A stretch of 24,207 nucleotides of DNA, taken from Bacteroidales bacterium. GTDB taxonomy: Bacteria > Bacteroidota > Bacteroidia > Bacteroidales > UBA3824. Both the position numbers and the translations under genes were made by a program. The notes below the pieces were generated by a model. It searched no databases. It was given only the letters and a program-made list of their open reading frames with translations, and had not been told where the DNA came from. Below are positions 14,240-22,128 of the stretch, piece after piece; positions within the stretch are counted from its first letter, which is position 1; each line of letters starts with the position of its first letter. The stretch lies in contig JAGCNK010000117.1 of the NCBI GenBank assembly GCA_017645985.1, positions 1 to 24,207 of the forward strand, written 5' to 3'.

Positions 14240-15172
14240 ATGATTCAGATGTACAGAAGTTTCTTGGGCGCCGAGAAATTCAGCGAACTTGAAAACGGCT
14301 GTTGGGTACATTGCGTGCAGCCCGACAGCGAAGAGGTGGAACTATTGCAGGAAAAATACAAAGTTCCGCAAGACGTTATCCAAGACATCCTCGACAACGA
14401 CGAGAGACCGCGTTACGAGGTGGACGACGACTGGAGTATGATAATCTTGCGCATTCCTGTGGAAACTCAGGGCGAGACGATGAACTACACCACATACCCG
14501 CTCGGTATATTTATGGGCGAGGATTACACGGTAACTATCTGCAACGTGCCAAACAATGTGCTGCCTGTAGACCAGCCGTCGGTGTACCGAAACTCGTCGC
14601 AGCCTGTTTACGACCGTATCAACTTCACCCTCAATCTGTTTATCCGCAGCGCCAATTCGTTTATGTATTATCTGCGTCAGATTAACCAACATACTTCGTT
14701 GATTGAGAAGGAGATAGAAAAATCTATCAGGAACAAGGAGCTCAACAAACTGTTGAAACTGGAGAAATGCCTCGTGTTCTTCATCACATCGCTTAAGAGC
14801 AACGAGCTGGTACTCGCCAAGTTTAAGAACTCCAAGAAGACAATGTTCAGCGAAATCAACGAGGACCTTATCGAGGACGCTATGATTGAAACCAAGCAGG
14901 CTATCGAGATGGCTCAGATATACAGCAACATCCAGAGCGGAATGATGGATACGTTCGCAAGCGTTATCTCCAACAACCTCAACGTGGTGATGAAGCAGAT
15001 GACCTCGGTGTCGATTATCCTGATGATACCTACGTTGATAGCGAGCTTCTTTGGTATGAACGTGCCCAACGGTATGGAAACCTGGGTGTGGGCTATGCCT
15101 TTGATACTTGTGTTCTCAATATTGATGGCTTTTATAGGCATCAAGATTTCGCGAAACAAGCAGTGGCTGTGA
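14240..15172 (+). CDS. corA: CorA family magnesium (divalent cation) channel
   Basis: CorA is a homopentameric inner-membrane channel for Mg2+ and sometimes Co2+ or Ni2+. The 310-residue protein has the usual large cytoplasmic N-terminal domain (about 1-245, with long helices such as EINEDLIEDAMIETKQAIEMAQIYSNI), then TM1 (about 255-271) ending in the signature G272-M273-N274, an acidic-poor periplasmic loop (VPNGMETW) and TM2 (about 281-302), then a basic tail KISRNKQWL. I chose the ATG at 14240 because it follows GGAGG by 8 nt; an upstream in-frame TTG at 14225 overlaps that SD. It has its own promoter and a structured leader. surE follows after 39 nt and may be co-transcribed. Confidence 0.93.
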   Translation: MIQMYRSFLGAEKFSELENGCWVHCVQPDSEEVELLQEKYKVPQDVIQDILDNDERPRYEVDDDWSMIILRIPVETQGETMNYTTYPLGIFMGEDYTVTICNVPNNVLPVDQPSVYRNSSQPVYDRINFTLNLFIRSANSFMYYLRQINQHTSLIEKEIEKSIRNKELNKLLKLEKCLVFFITSLKSNELVLAKFKNSKKTMFSEINEDLIEDAMIETKQAIEMAQIYSNIQSGMMDTFASVISNNLNVVMKQMTSVSIILMIPTLIASFFGMNVPNGMETWVWAMPLILVFSILMAFIGIKISRNKQWL

Positions 15173-15211
15173 TACTGGTTTAATGATACTTAAGAAACAA
15201 AACAATAATAT

Positions 15212-15994
15212 ATGGAAGACAATTCTTTGCCTTTGATACTTGTGTGCAACGACGACGGCATATTTGCCCGTGGTCTCAAAGAGCTTGTGGCTGCTGTTAT
15301 GCCCTTGGGACAGGTGGTAGTGGTGGCGCCCGACAAGCCTCAGAGCGGCAAGGGGCACAGCATCACTCTGGATCTGCCCCTTTGGTACAGAACATCGCAC
15401 GCGTTTGACCCCGGGGTTACCGCATACAAATGCACCGGCTCGCCCGCCGACTGCGTCAAGATTGCCCTTTACAAGATATTGCCGCGCCGTCCCGACATTA
15501 TTCTCAGCGGAATAAACCACGGCTCTAATTCGAGCATAAACCTCTTGTACTCAGGCACTATGGGAGCAGCTATGGAGGGAGCTCTCCACAATATTCACTC
15601 CGTCGGCTTTTCGATTTTGAACTTTGCCGCCGACGCAGGTTTTGAAGATATTGCAGGATATGTACGCCAGATAACATCCAAGGTGCTGGCTTACAAGGGC
15701 AGCGACACTCTTTGCCTGAATGTGAACATTCCCAATCCCGCCGAACACCCGATTGTGGGCATCAAGACCGCACGTATGTGCCGTGCTATGTGGGACGAGT
15801 ATTACGAGGAGAACATTCACCCCAACAACCGTAAGATGTACTACTGGCTTTGCGGCAAGTTTGTGAACCACGAGCCTGACGCTCCCGACACCGACGAGAA
15901 GGCATTGTCGGAAGGATATATTTCGATATGTCCAGTCAAGATAGATTACACCGACTACGCCCAGCTCGACGAAATTTCACGGTGGGAGTTTTAG
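15212..15994 (+). CDS. surE: 5'/3'-nucleotidase SurE
   Basis: SurE is a metal-dependent phosphatase that removes phosphate from nucleoside 5'- or 3'-monophosphates and short polyphosphates, linked to stationary-phase survival. The 260-residue protein has every family motif: VCNDDGI (N13-D14-D15, metal site) near the start, VVVVAPDKPQSGKGHS with S45, CTGSPADCVK (about 71-80), LSGINHGSNSSINLLYSGTMGAAMEGAL (about 95-122). The start ATG at 15212 is close to the first core strand, as normal. It is convergent with the next gene after 8 nt, with no visible terminator. Confidence 0.95.
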   Translation: MEDNSLPLILVCNDDGIFARGLKELVAAVMPLGQVVVVAPDKPQSGKGHSITLDLPLWYRTSHAFDPGVTAYKCTGSPADCVKIALYKILPRRPDIILSGINHGSNSSINLLYSGTMGAAMEGALHNIHSVGFSILNFAADAGFEDIAGYVRQITSKVLAYKGSDTLCLNVNIPNPAEHPIVGIKTARMCRAMWDEYYEENIHPNNRKMYYWLCGKFVNHEPDAPDTDEKALSEGYISICPVKIDYTDYAQLDEISRWEF

Positions 15995-16002
15995 CCCGGA
16001 AG

Positions 16003-16701
16003 CTATTTCATATATTCGTGTACAAAATCCTCCAGCTCGGTGTAGGTAACCTGCTGAAAGTCGTTGGGAATGTCAAACTCTGATATGTCAATCTCTTCGG
16101 ATGAGATTTCTATAGCCCTCATTACCATACTGATACCGTACAGACGCACTTGAAATCCGAGCAGCACGCCGTCAAGCTGTTTGAAAGGATTGTTGGAGTT
16201 GGGACGGTTGATGGCTATTTCGTTGGTGTAGTATAGGTCGTAGCTCTCGCCGCCGGGCTCGTTGCACTGTGCCACCGCCTTGTGACATTTGTAACCGCAA
16301 ATAGTCAGGGTGTCGTCGGTGTAGGTGAACTTGAGGTCGTTCATCTTGTCGTATCCGAATGCCTTTTCGGTGGTGTCGGCTTTGTACATAAGTTTCTGAT
16401 TCATAACCCTGAACAGCGTGTAGTTGGTATGGGTGCGGCTGTCGGTTATGTATTTGAGGTTAAACATATTGGCAAAGCCGTTTATGTTTATCACGGTGTT
16501 GTCTTCCTTGAATTTCAGTTCCATAGTCGGGGGCAGCAGGGTTACGAGTATTGGCTGTCCTTCTTCTTTCGGATACTCTATTCCGTACACTATCCGTCCT
16601 TGTGTTATTCTGCCGAAATGAGCTAAACTATTGCACGATATGGCGGCAAATACTGTAAGGGCAGTCAGAGCAAGGGCCACGGCAATCTTTGTGTTACGCA
16701 T
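16003..16701 (-). CDS. Envelope lipoprotein, distantly GLPGLI/DUF4412-like
   Basis: A 232-residue predicted lipoprotein of unknown function. The N-terminus is a signal peptide with a possible lipobox AISC (C23). The mature protein starts with a GRIVYGIEYP strand, has a central beta-rich part and a GYKCHKAVAQ turn (about 156-165) followed by DLYYTNEIAINRPN and LDGVLLGFQV. This order (an exported protein with the GYKCxKA turn, then a short helical or strand region and a hydrophobic glycine loop) is like the GLPGLI and DUF4412 families of Bacteroidota, but the GLPGLI motif itself is not exact. The C-terminal 40 residues are acidic. It has its own promoter and is convergent with surE. Confidence 0.55.
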   Translation of the reverse strand: MRNTKIAVALALTALTVFAAISCNSLAHFGRITQGRIVYGIEYPKEEGQPILVTLLPPTMELKFKEDNTVININGFANMFNLKYITDSRTHTNYTLFRVMNQKLMYKADTTEKAFGYDKMNDLKFTYTDDTLTICGYKCHKAVAQCNEPGGESYDLYYTNEIAINRPNSNNPFKQLDGVLLGFQVRLYGISMVMRAIEISSEEIDISEFDIPNDFQQVTYTELEDFVHEYMK

Positions 16702-16745
16702 TTATTGTAGTTTTTTGATCCGTTTTGTTGTTAATTTGAAAAACA

Positions 16746-16774
16746 CAAATATATGAATTTTTCTTTTATCCAAA
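16746..16774 (-). promoter_or_regulatory. Promoter of the GLPGLI-like lipoprotein gene
   Basis: On the minus strand TTTG (16774-16771), 17 nt, TATATTTG (16753-16746). The -7 box is exact and the spacing is slightly short. Confidence 0.5.
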
Positions 16775-16838
16775 TTATTTAACCCTTACTTTTTTATTTA
16801 TTTATCTTTCGGGAGTGGATTTTTTGTGTTTTTATCCG

Positions 16839-16846
16839 TATTTTTG
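16839..16846 (+). promoter_or_regulatory. -7 element of the DUF3108 gene promoter
   Basis: TATTTTTG is an exact TAnnTTTG, 25 nt before the ATG at 16872. No good -33 box was found at 19-20 nt. Confidence 0.45.
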
Positions 16847-16871
16847 TAGCAGTATATAGCAATTTTATATT

Positions 16872-17672
16872 ATGAATAAACTTTGTTTGATTTTTTTGTT
16901 GGTGGCCGCGCCCTTTGCCGTATGGGCTCAGGATCAGTCAAAAGCGGTTCAGATTATTGAAGAGAAGTATAAGGTGAACACCGCTTTCCAGCCTGGCGAG
17001 GAGCTTGTGTACGACCTCAAGTACGGCATTGTGAAGGTCGGCGAGCTGAAAATCACAGTGGGACTTCAGCCTGTAGGCTACGACTATTATTTCCACGTGA
17101 AGGCTGTGGGCTACTCTACTGGCGTGGTGGGCAAGGTGGCGCACATCTACGACATTTACGAGAGCCTGTTCGACATCACCACGGGCTATCCGCTCAAGGC
17201 GGTGCGCAATGTTACCGAAAACAACTACAAGCGATACAACGAGGACATCTTCTGTCAGGACAGCAGCGTGATCTACAGTATGAAAAGCGGCCGTCACGAA
17301 GTTCCTCCCCACACTTTTGACCTTATTTCGGCGTTTTTCTTCTCGCGCCGTTTCATCTTTGACAAAAAGTACGAGAAAAACGAGACTATGCCGCTGCACA
17401 TCTGGTTCGATGAGGAGCTCTATCTCATCACCCTGAAATACAAGAAGATCGAGACCATACGTTCGGATTTTGGCAAGATAGAGTGCCTGAAATTTGTGCC
17501 GGTGCTGAGCGACAAGTCGGTGTTTAAAAAGGAGGAAGACCTTGAAGCGTGGTTTACCAACGACGGCAATTATGTGCCGCTGAAGGTAAAGGTGGATATG
17601 CCTTTTTCGGCAATACGCTGCGAACTAAGGAGTTACAAAAACCTCAAGAACACCGACGGATGGCTTAAATGA
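16872..17672 (+). CDS. Exported DUF3108 family protein
   Basis: A 266-residue periplasmic protein. The signal peptide covers residues 1 to about 19 (LLVAAPFAVWAQ). The mature region opens with the DUF3108 hallmark FQPGEELVYDLKYGIVKVGELKITV (about 40-64), then paired beta strands (YYFHVKAVGYSTGVVGKVAHIYDIYES) and the later LKYKKIETIRSDFGKIECLKFVPV and DLEAWFTNDGNYVPLKVKVDMPFSAIRCEL, which are typical of the family. DUF3108 proteins form a beta-barrel-like or lipocalin-like sandwich and are thought to act in the envelope, without an established biochemical role. It is transcribed away from the GLPGLI-like lipoprotein gene and convergent with the next one. Confidence 0.8.
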   Translation: MNKLCLIFLLVAAPFAVWAQDQSKAVQIIEEKYKVNTAFQPGEELVYDLKYGIVKVGELKITVGLQPVGYDYYFHVKAVGYSTGVVGKVAHIYDIYESLFDITTGYPLKAVRNVTENNYKRYNEDIFCQDSSVIYSMKSGRHEVPPHTFDLISAFFFSRRFIFDKKYEKNETMPLHIWFDEELYLITLKYKKIETIRSDFGKIECLKFVPVLSDKSVFKKEEDLEAWFTNDGNYVPLKVKVDMPFSAIRCELRSYKNLKNTDGWLK

Positions 17673-17677
17673 CCTCG

Positions 17678-18277
17678 TTAGTGAAAGCTAGGACAAGTGT
17701 TGCAGTGGCTGCTCTTGCGTGATATCCAGTGCTTTACGCCGATGGCGAATCCCACAGCCTTGGGTCCTAAATGGGTGACAGCAAACGATATGTCGTTTTT
17801 CTTGCTGATGTAGTAGTTGTATTCCAGTTCGGCGGTGGGCATTATCTTGGTTTGGAGAGTTCCGTTTTTGTAGCCGTCGTCTATGTAGCCTTCGATGTCC
17901 TGCCAGGTCTGACGGTAAAACGCCGCGCCTCCGAATCCAATCGAAAGCGAGTGCTTGTAAATCTTGAACAGTCGGAATCTCAGCATTATCTGAGTGGTAA
18001 ACGCTGCCTTTTTCATACAGTCCATTCTGATGGTCTGGGCAAACTTGAGGCTTGTGATATCGTTGGCGTATAGTTCTGCGCCCAGGCGTATGCCGGGTTC
18101 GAGAAGTACCTTGCCGTTGTCATCGGCCTTGATTTGGTAGATGGGGGCGTTTTCTCTGTCGCCGAAATCCACGCCCAATCCTGTGAGGGCTGCGCTTATG
18201 TTGCTCTGCGCTTGGCACAAGGCCGCTGTGATGCAGAGTATTGCTACCGCTGTAATTCTTTTTGCATTAAACATCAT
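17678..18277 (-). CDS. Exported protein, probable small outer-membrane beta-barrel
   Basis: A 199-residue exported protein that I do not recognise by family. It has a signal peptide (about 1-23, ILCITAALCQAQ) and then alternating hydrophobic/polar strands with glycine and aromatic residues (ALTGLGVDFGDR, PGIRLGAELYAND, TTQIMLRFRLFKIYKHSLSIGFGGAAFYRQTW, AELEYNYYISKKNDISFAVTHLGPKAVGFAIGVKHW), the look of an outer-membrane beta-barrel of about eight strands. The extreme C-terminus contains a CNTC pair and does not end in the usual terminal aromatic, so correct insertion by the BAM complex is uncertain. Start could be Met1 or Met2. It is divergent from the histidine kinase gene (124 nt apart). 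Confidence 0.55.
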   Translation of the reverse strand: MMFNAKRITAVAILCITAALCQAQSNISAALTGLGVDFGDRENAPIYQIKADDNGKVLLEPGIRLGAELYANDITSLKFAQTIRMDCMKKAAFTTQIMLRFRLFKIYKHSLSIGFGGAAFYRQTWQDIEGYIDDGYKNGTLQTKIMPTAELEYNYYISKKNDISFAVTHLGPKAVGFAIGVKHWISRKSSHCNTCPSFH

Positions 18278-18342
18278 CTTTGTTTTTGGTTTACCTAATA
18301 ACGTTTCTTTTAAAAAAAAATTGGATTAAAATAGTTCAATCC

Positions 18343-18374
18343 TTGATTTTTATCAGAAAAATGTTTATATTTAC
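18343..18374 (+). promoter_or_regulatory. Promoter of the histidine kinase/Pi transporter operon
   Basis: TTG (18343-18345), 20 nt, TATATTTAC (18366-18374), one base from TAnnTTTG, 27 nt before the ATG. Confidence 0.5.
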
Positions 18375-18401
18375 AATCCGATTTTATTAATAAACTCGCT
18401 T

Positions 18402-19913
18402 ATGTATACATCTATTGCCAACCACGGTTTGACGGTGAAAGACAAGCTTATAGAGAATTATTATATACTGAATCAAATAGTACAGTCTATAGATACCGGC
18501 ATTGCTGTTTTTTACGAAAAGCAGCTAGTGCATGTAAACAATGAAATACGCCGTATCACCGGGCGTACTTATAAGTATTTGGAAAACAATCTTGTAGAGA
18601 TTATTTCCAAGTCGGACTACTTCAAGATAAAGCGCAAGTTTATAAGTGTGTTGAAAAATTACGCCGACAAGGACGAGTTTTATTTTAATATCATAATGCC
18701 CAACGGCGACACCAAGACATTGCGCTGCAAGTTTACGGTGGTGAGGATAGTGGAGAAGAAGGGCGTTTTTGCGATGGTGCATGAAACGTCGAAACAGTGC
18801 GACAAGAACCAGCAGAACCGCGACGACCTCTGTTCAAACGTTGCCCACGAGCTGCGCAGTCCGCTCAACGCAATTATCGGTTTTAGCAATATTCTCAACG
18901 ACGACAGCCTGAGCGCCGAGGACCGCACGCATTACCTTAAATATATACGCAGCAGCTGTGTGTCGCTGCTTCATCTGTTGGACGATTTTTCGGATTACAA
19001 CAAGTTGCAACACAATAAGATACAGATTGAAGAAATCTCCTTTGACATCAACAATATGTTCGACGAGTTGGAGGAGCGCAGCCGTATTATGTGCGCCGAC
19101 CTTCACAAGGAAGATTTGAAGATTGTGTGCGTCAAGCCGTTGCGACAGCCATCGAGCATAGTTTATGGCGACGCCCAGCGCATTATGCAGGTTCTTATCA
19201 ACCTGGTAAGCAATGCCATAAAGTTTACCGCAACAGGTTCTGTAACATTTAGTTACGATATTTCGCAAGGCAACCTTGTACTCTCTGTTAAGGATACTGG
19301 AATAGGCATTCCTAACGATATGATTACCAAGATTTTCGGACGGTTTACCCAGGTGGGAACGGTAAAGAGCAACAGCGGTCTCGGTCTCGGTCTGGCCATC
19401 ACCAAAAACCTTGTGGAACTTATGCACGGCACTATCGACGTGAAATCCGAGGAGGGAGTAGGGTCGGAGTTTGTAATTTGCCTGCCTCAGAGATCGTCGG
19501 GCGGAATATCATCTGGCGACAAGTCGTCGGCGGCTCTCGAGTTTGACTTTTCGGGAAAGAAAATTCTCATTGCCGAGGATGCGCGTATCAACTATATTCT
19601 TTTGGAAAAGATACTTTCCAAAACCGGGGCAACCATTATCTGGGCCAAGGACGGCGAGGAGTGCGTTACGCTCTTTAACGCCAATCCCGATGTGGGACTG
19701 ATACTTATGGATATGCAGATGCCTGTGAAAGACGGCTACACCGCCGCCCGTGAGATTCTGAAAATCGACTCATCTGTTCCCATTGTGGCTCAGACGGCTT
19801 TCAGTATGGACGACGAGCGCGAGCGCATACTCAACACCGGCTGCACCGACTACATCGCCAAGCCTATCGACCGTATAGAACTACTAAGAAAAATCGCGTC
19901 TGTAATCAGATAA
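18402..19913 (+). CDS. Hybrid sensor histidine kinase (PAS-HisKA-HATPase-receiver), soluble
   Basis: A 503-residue two-component hybrid kinase without transmembrane segments, so it senses something inside the cell. Residues about 20-128 form a PAS-like domain (IDTGIAVFYEKQLVHVNNEIRRITG). The HisKA box is NVAHELRSPLNAIIGFS with H149 as autophosphorylation site. The ATPase domain has N box INLVSNAIKF (N271), G1 DTGIGIP (298-304), F box FGRFTQVG, and G2 GLGLGLAITKNL. A receiver domain (about 387-500) has the acidic pair E392/D393, phosphoacceptor D437 in LILMDMQMP, T465 and K487. No Hpt or DNA-binding output is present, so a separate phosphotransfer or response protein must exist elsewhere, or the receiver acts through a partner. 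It shares an operon with the Na/Pi cotransporter gene 3 nt downstream. Confidence 0.92.
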   Translation: MYTSIANHGLTVKDKLIENYYILNQIVQSIDTGIAVFYEKQLVHVNNEIRRITGRTYKYLENNLVEIISKSDYFKIKRKFISVLKNYADKDEFYFNIIMPNGDTKTLRCKFTVVRIVEKKGVFAMVHETSKQCDKNQQNRDDLCSNVAHELRSPLNAIIGFSNILNDDSLSAEDRTHYLKYIRSSCVSLLHLLDDFSDYNKLQHNKIQIEEISFDINNMFDELEERSRIMCADLHKEDLKIVCVKPLRQPSSIVYGDAQRIMQVLINLVSNAIKFTATGSVTFSYDISQGNLVLSVKDTGIGIPNDMITKIFGRFTQVGTVKSNSGLGLGLAITKNLVELMHGTIDVKSEEGVGSEFVICLPQRSSGGISSGDKSSAALEFDFSGKKILIAEDARINYILLEKILSKTGATIIWAKDGEECVTLFNANPDVGLILMDMQMPVKDGYTAAREILKIDSSVPIVAQTAFSMDDERERILNTGCTDYIAKPIDRIELLRKIASVIR

Positions 19914-19916
19914 TTT

Positions 19917-21614
19917 ATGGACAATTCGATAGAAATCAACTGGTTTTCGGTAATAGCGGGAGCGTTAGGCGGGTTGGTTTTCTTTCTTCTGGGAATGGAG
20001 CTGATGAGCAACGGTCTCAAAAGCAGCCTCGGAACCAACATCCGCAACATACTCACAAAACTTAACAAAAACCGTTTTGCAAGTCTTGTGACCGGTATCC
20101 TGCTTACTATGGTTACGCAGAGCACCGGCGCCACCACCATTATGATGCTCAGCTTTGTGGAGACCAACCTGATGAGTTTTTTCCAGACTATTCCCGTAAT
20201 ACTCGGCGCCAATATCGGCAGCACCTTCACCAGTCAGATGATAGCGTTCGACATTACCGCCTACGCCATACTGCCTGTGATTGTGGGCTTTCTGCTCAAG
20301 ACCGCTGGGTTCAACGACAAGATTCGCGACGCCGGCAGCGCCATTCTCGGTTTCGGACTTGTGTTTTACGGAATGAAGCTGCTGAGCATTTCAGTGTCGG
20401 ATCTCAAAGAGATGCCGCAGTTTCTCGAGATGGTTTCCTCGGCTTCCAACCCTGTGATTGGTGTGCTTGTGGGCACTCTTGCCACGGCTATTATGCAGAG
20501 CAGCTGTATGTTCACAGGTATACTTATGGTTTTTGCCAAGGAGGGACTTATGGGTTTGGACGAGGCTTTTCCGCTGATAATCGGCAGCGGTATCGGCACC
20601 AGTCTGCTTGTGGTTTTGGCGGCTATGGGTTCGTCGCGGCAGAGCAAGCGCACTATGATTGCCCACCTCTTTGTCAAGATTGTTCCCGCCTTTATCTTTG
20701 TGCCGCTCACTCCGCTGCTGGTGATGTTTCTTGATTGGCTCGGCGTTTTGTGGGACATTTCGCCCGAACGTCAGATTGCCAACACTCACACGCTCTATAT
20801 GTTTGGTTCGGCTCTTGTGATTCTGCCGTTTACCAAGTCGGTGGCGCGGCTTATCGAGAAGATTTGTCCCGACCGTCCTATTCCCGAAGACAACCTTCCG
20901 CATCTCAGGTATATCGATATCAATGTGGATGTTATGCCGCAGTCGGCTATAGAACTCTCTATCTCTGAGACAGCTACGCTTATCAAGCTTACGGGACGAA
21001 TGTTTGACAAGTCGCTCAAGCCGCTGTTAGAATACAATCCCGACAATCCCGAAACTATAAGGGCAATTGAGAAGACCATTACCGACCTCGACATCAAGGA
21101 AAACAAGCTCGACTATATCGAGGTGCAGATACGCAACTATCTTTTTGCCGTGGGAAGACGCAAGGCTTCCAACCTGATAACGTCGCAGATTTTTTCGATG
21201 ATTTCGATTTTGGAGCAGACCGAGCGTATGGGCGATGTCATCCACCGTGGTATCAAACCCTTGTACAACAAGCTGATAGCCCTTGGCAAATCGTTCTCCC
21301 ACGAGGGACACGACGAGATAGCCCACTACTACAACAGTATTTCGAGCCATTTTAACAGTCTGATAGCCGCCCTCACCACACGCGACACGCAGAAGATAGC
21401 CGTGGTGGCAGCCGACACCAAGCAGACCGCCGACCTTGCCGAGAGCCTCCGCCTGTCGCACATCAAGCGTCTGTGGGACGAGAACCCGAATGTGGAGCTT
21501 ACGCACGAGATTCACATGCAGCTTATCGACGACCTTGCCGACCTTGCCACACTTTTATATAATATATCTTCAACCTTCAGCCGGAGCATATTGCCCGAGG
21601 ACGGAGATTTGTAA
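19917..21614 (+). CDS. Na/Pi cotransporter family protein with PhoU-like C-terminal domain
   Basis: A 565-residue inner-membrane phosphate transporter of the NptA/YjbB type. The membrane part (about 1-310) has the family inverted repeat: the QSTGATT motif (68-74) with GANIGSTFT, and the matching QSSCMFTG (194-201) with GSGIGTS. Multiple TM helices lie between. The C-terminal 220 residues are helical and soluble, with long amphipathic helices (IRAIEKTITDLDIKENKLDYIEVQIRNYLF, ISILEQTERMGDVIHRG), as in PhoU-like domains that bind metal and regulate phosphate uptake. The gene starts 3 nt after the hybrid histidine kinase stop, so they are made together. The substrate could be phosphate or a related anion. 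No other pho genes are in the window. Confidence 0.9.
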   Translation: MDNSIEINWFSVIAGALGGLVFFLLGMELMSNGLKSSLGTNIRNILTKLNKNRFASLVTGILLTMVTQSTGATTIMMLSFVETNLMSFFQTIPVILGANIGSTFTSQMIAFDITAYAILPVIVGFLLKTAGFNDKIRDAGSAILGFGLVFYGMKLLSISVSDLKEMPQFLEMVSSASNPVIGVLVGTLATAIMQSSCMFTGILMVFAKEGLMGLDEAFPLIIGSGIGTSLLVVLAAMGSSRQSKRTMIAHLFVKIVPAFIFVPLTPLLVMFLDWLGVLWDISPERQIANTHTLYMFGSALVILPFTKSVARLIEKICPDRPIPEDNLPHLRYIDINVDVMPQSAIELSISETATLIKLTGRMFDKSLKPLLEYNPDNPETIRAIEKTITDLDIKENKLDYIEVQIRNYLFAVGRRKASNLITSQIFSMISILEQTERMGDVIHRGIKPLYNKLIALGKSFSHEGHDEIAHYYNSISSHFNSLIAALTTRDTQKIAVVAADTKQTADLAESLRLSHIKRLWDENPNVELTHEIHMQLIDDLADLATLLYNISSTFSRSILPEDGDL

Positions 21615-21669
21615 TGTTTTTTTTTCTTAATTTTGTGGTAGTGAGTGATAATATTACATTTTTTTTTTG

Positions 21670-21678
21670 CATATTTGC
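21670..21678 (+). promoter_or_regulatory. Possible -7 element before the lipocalin-like/TIR cassette
   Basis: CATATTTGC differs from TAnnTTTGC by one base and lies 40 nt before the first ATG of the cassette, in an otherwise T-rich spacer. No -33 box at standard spacing. Confidence 0.35.
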
Positions 21679-21718
21679 ACTGAAATTATCTGTGATATTA
21701 ACTAAATTGTAACATAAA

Positions 21719-22126
21719 ATGAAAGCAAAACTTCTCACTTCTCTATTCGTCTTAGCAGTAATACTGTGTGTATGTTCGTGTCAGTCAAAACCCGAAGACC
21801 TTATCATTGGCAAATGGCAGATGACCGAGCTCACAACCAATAGTCCCGAGGCCGACAATCCCGACGTTAAGGAGTTTTATGCCGAAATGGCCAAAACATC
21901 CGAGTCGATTTTCAATGCCGACCTTACCTGCGTCAACACGGTAAACTCCATCACCACCAAGGGACGATGGACTATACTCGCCGACGGCAAACAGCTGCAC
22001 ATTATCGACGATGATTCTGGTTCTAAATCTATTATGACCATCGAATCAATCACTTCTGATTGCCTGGTGCTTACCACTAAGACCGAAGACATCGAAACAA
22101 AGACAGTTTATACAAAAGTTAAATAA
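21719..22126 (+). CDS. Small lipocalin-like lipoprotein, first gene of the TIR cassette
   Basis: A 135-residue lipoprotein with a signal peptide and lipobox VCSC (C21). The mature part is lipocalin-like: an IIGKWQMTEL opening strand (G31-K32-W33), a short helical insert (DVKEFYAEMAKTSESIF), NADLTCVNTVNSITTKGRW, a strand pair around LADGKQLHIIDDDSGSKSIMTIESI, and a final LVLTTKT and TKTVYTKVK strand. The same order (GxW, helical insert, F-x-x-D, G-x-W, late strands) recurs in the two genes behind it, so the three look like diverged copies of one module. The TIR-like gene begins 2 nt after its stop. Ligand unknown. Confidence 0.7.
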   Translation: MKAKLLTSLFVLAVILCVCSCQSKPEDLIIGKWQMTELTTNSPEADNPDVKEFYAEMAKTSESIFNADLTCVNTVNSITTKGRWTILADGKQLHIIDDDSGSKSIMTIESITSDCLVLTTKTEDIETKTVYTKVK

Positions 22127-22128
22127 AA

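Noticed and set aside
20391..20903. 170-codon minus-strand frame within the Na/Pi transporter gene
   Set aside because: Rich in His, Lys, Arg and Asn with no domain; antisense to a strongly supported membrane protein gene.
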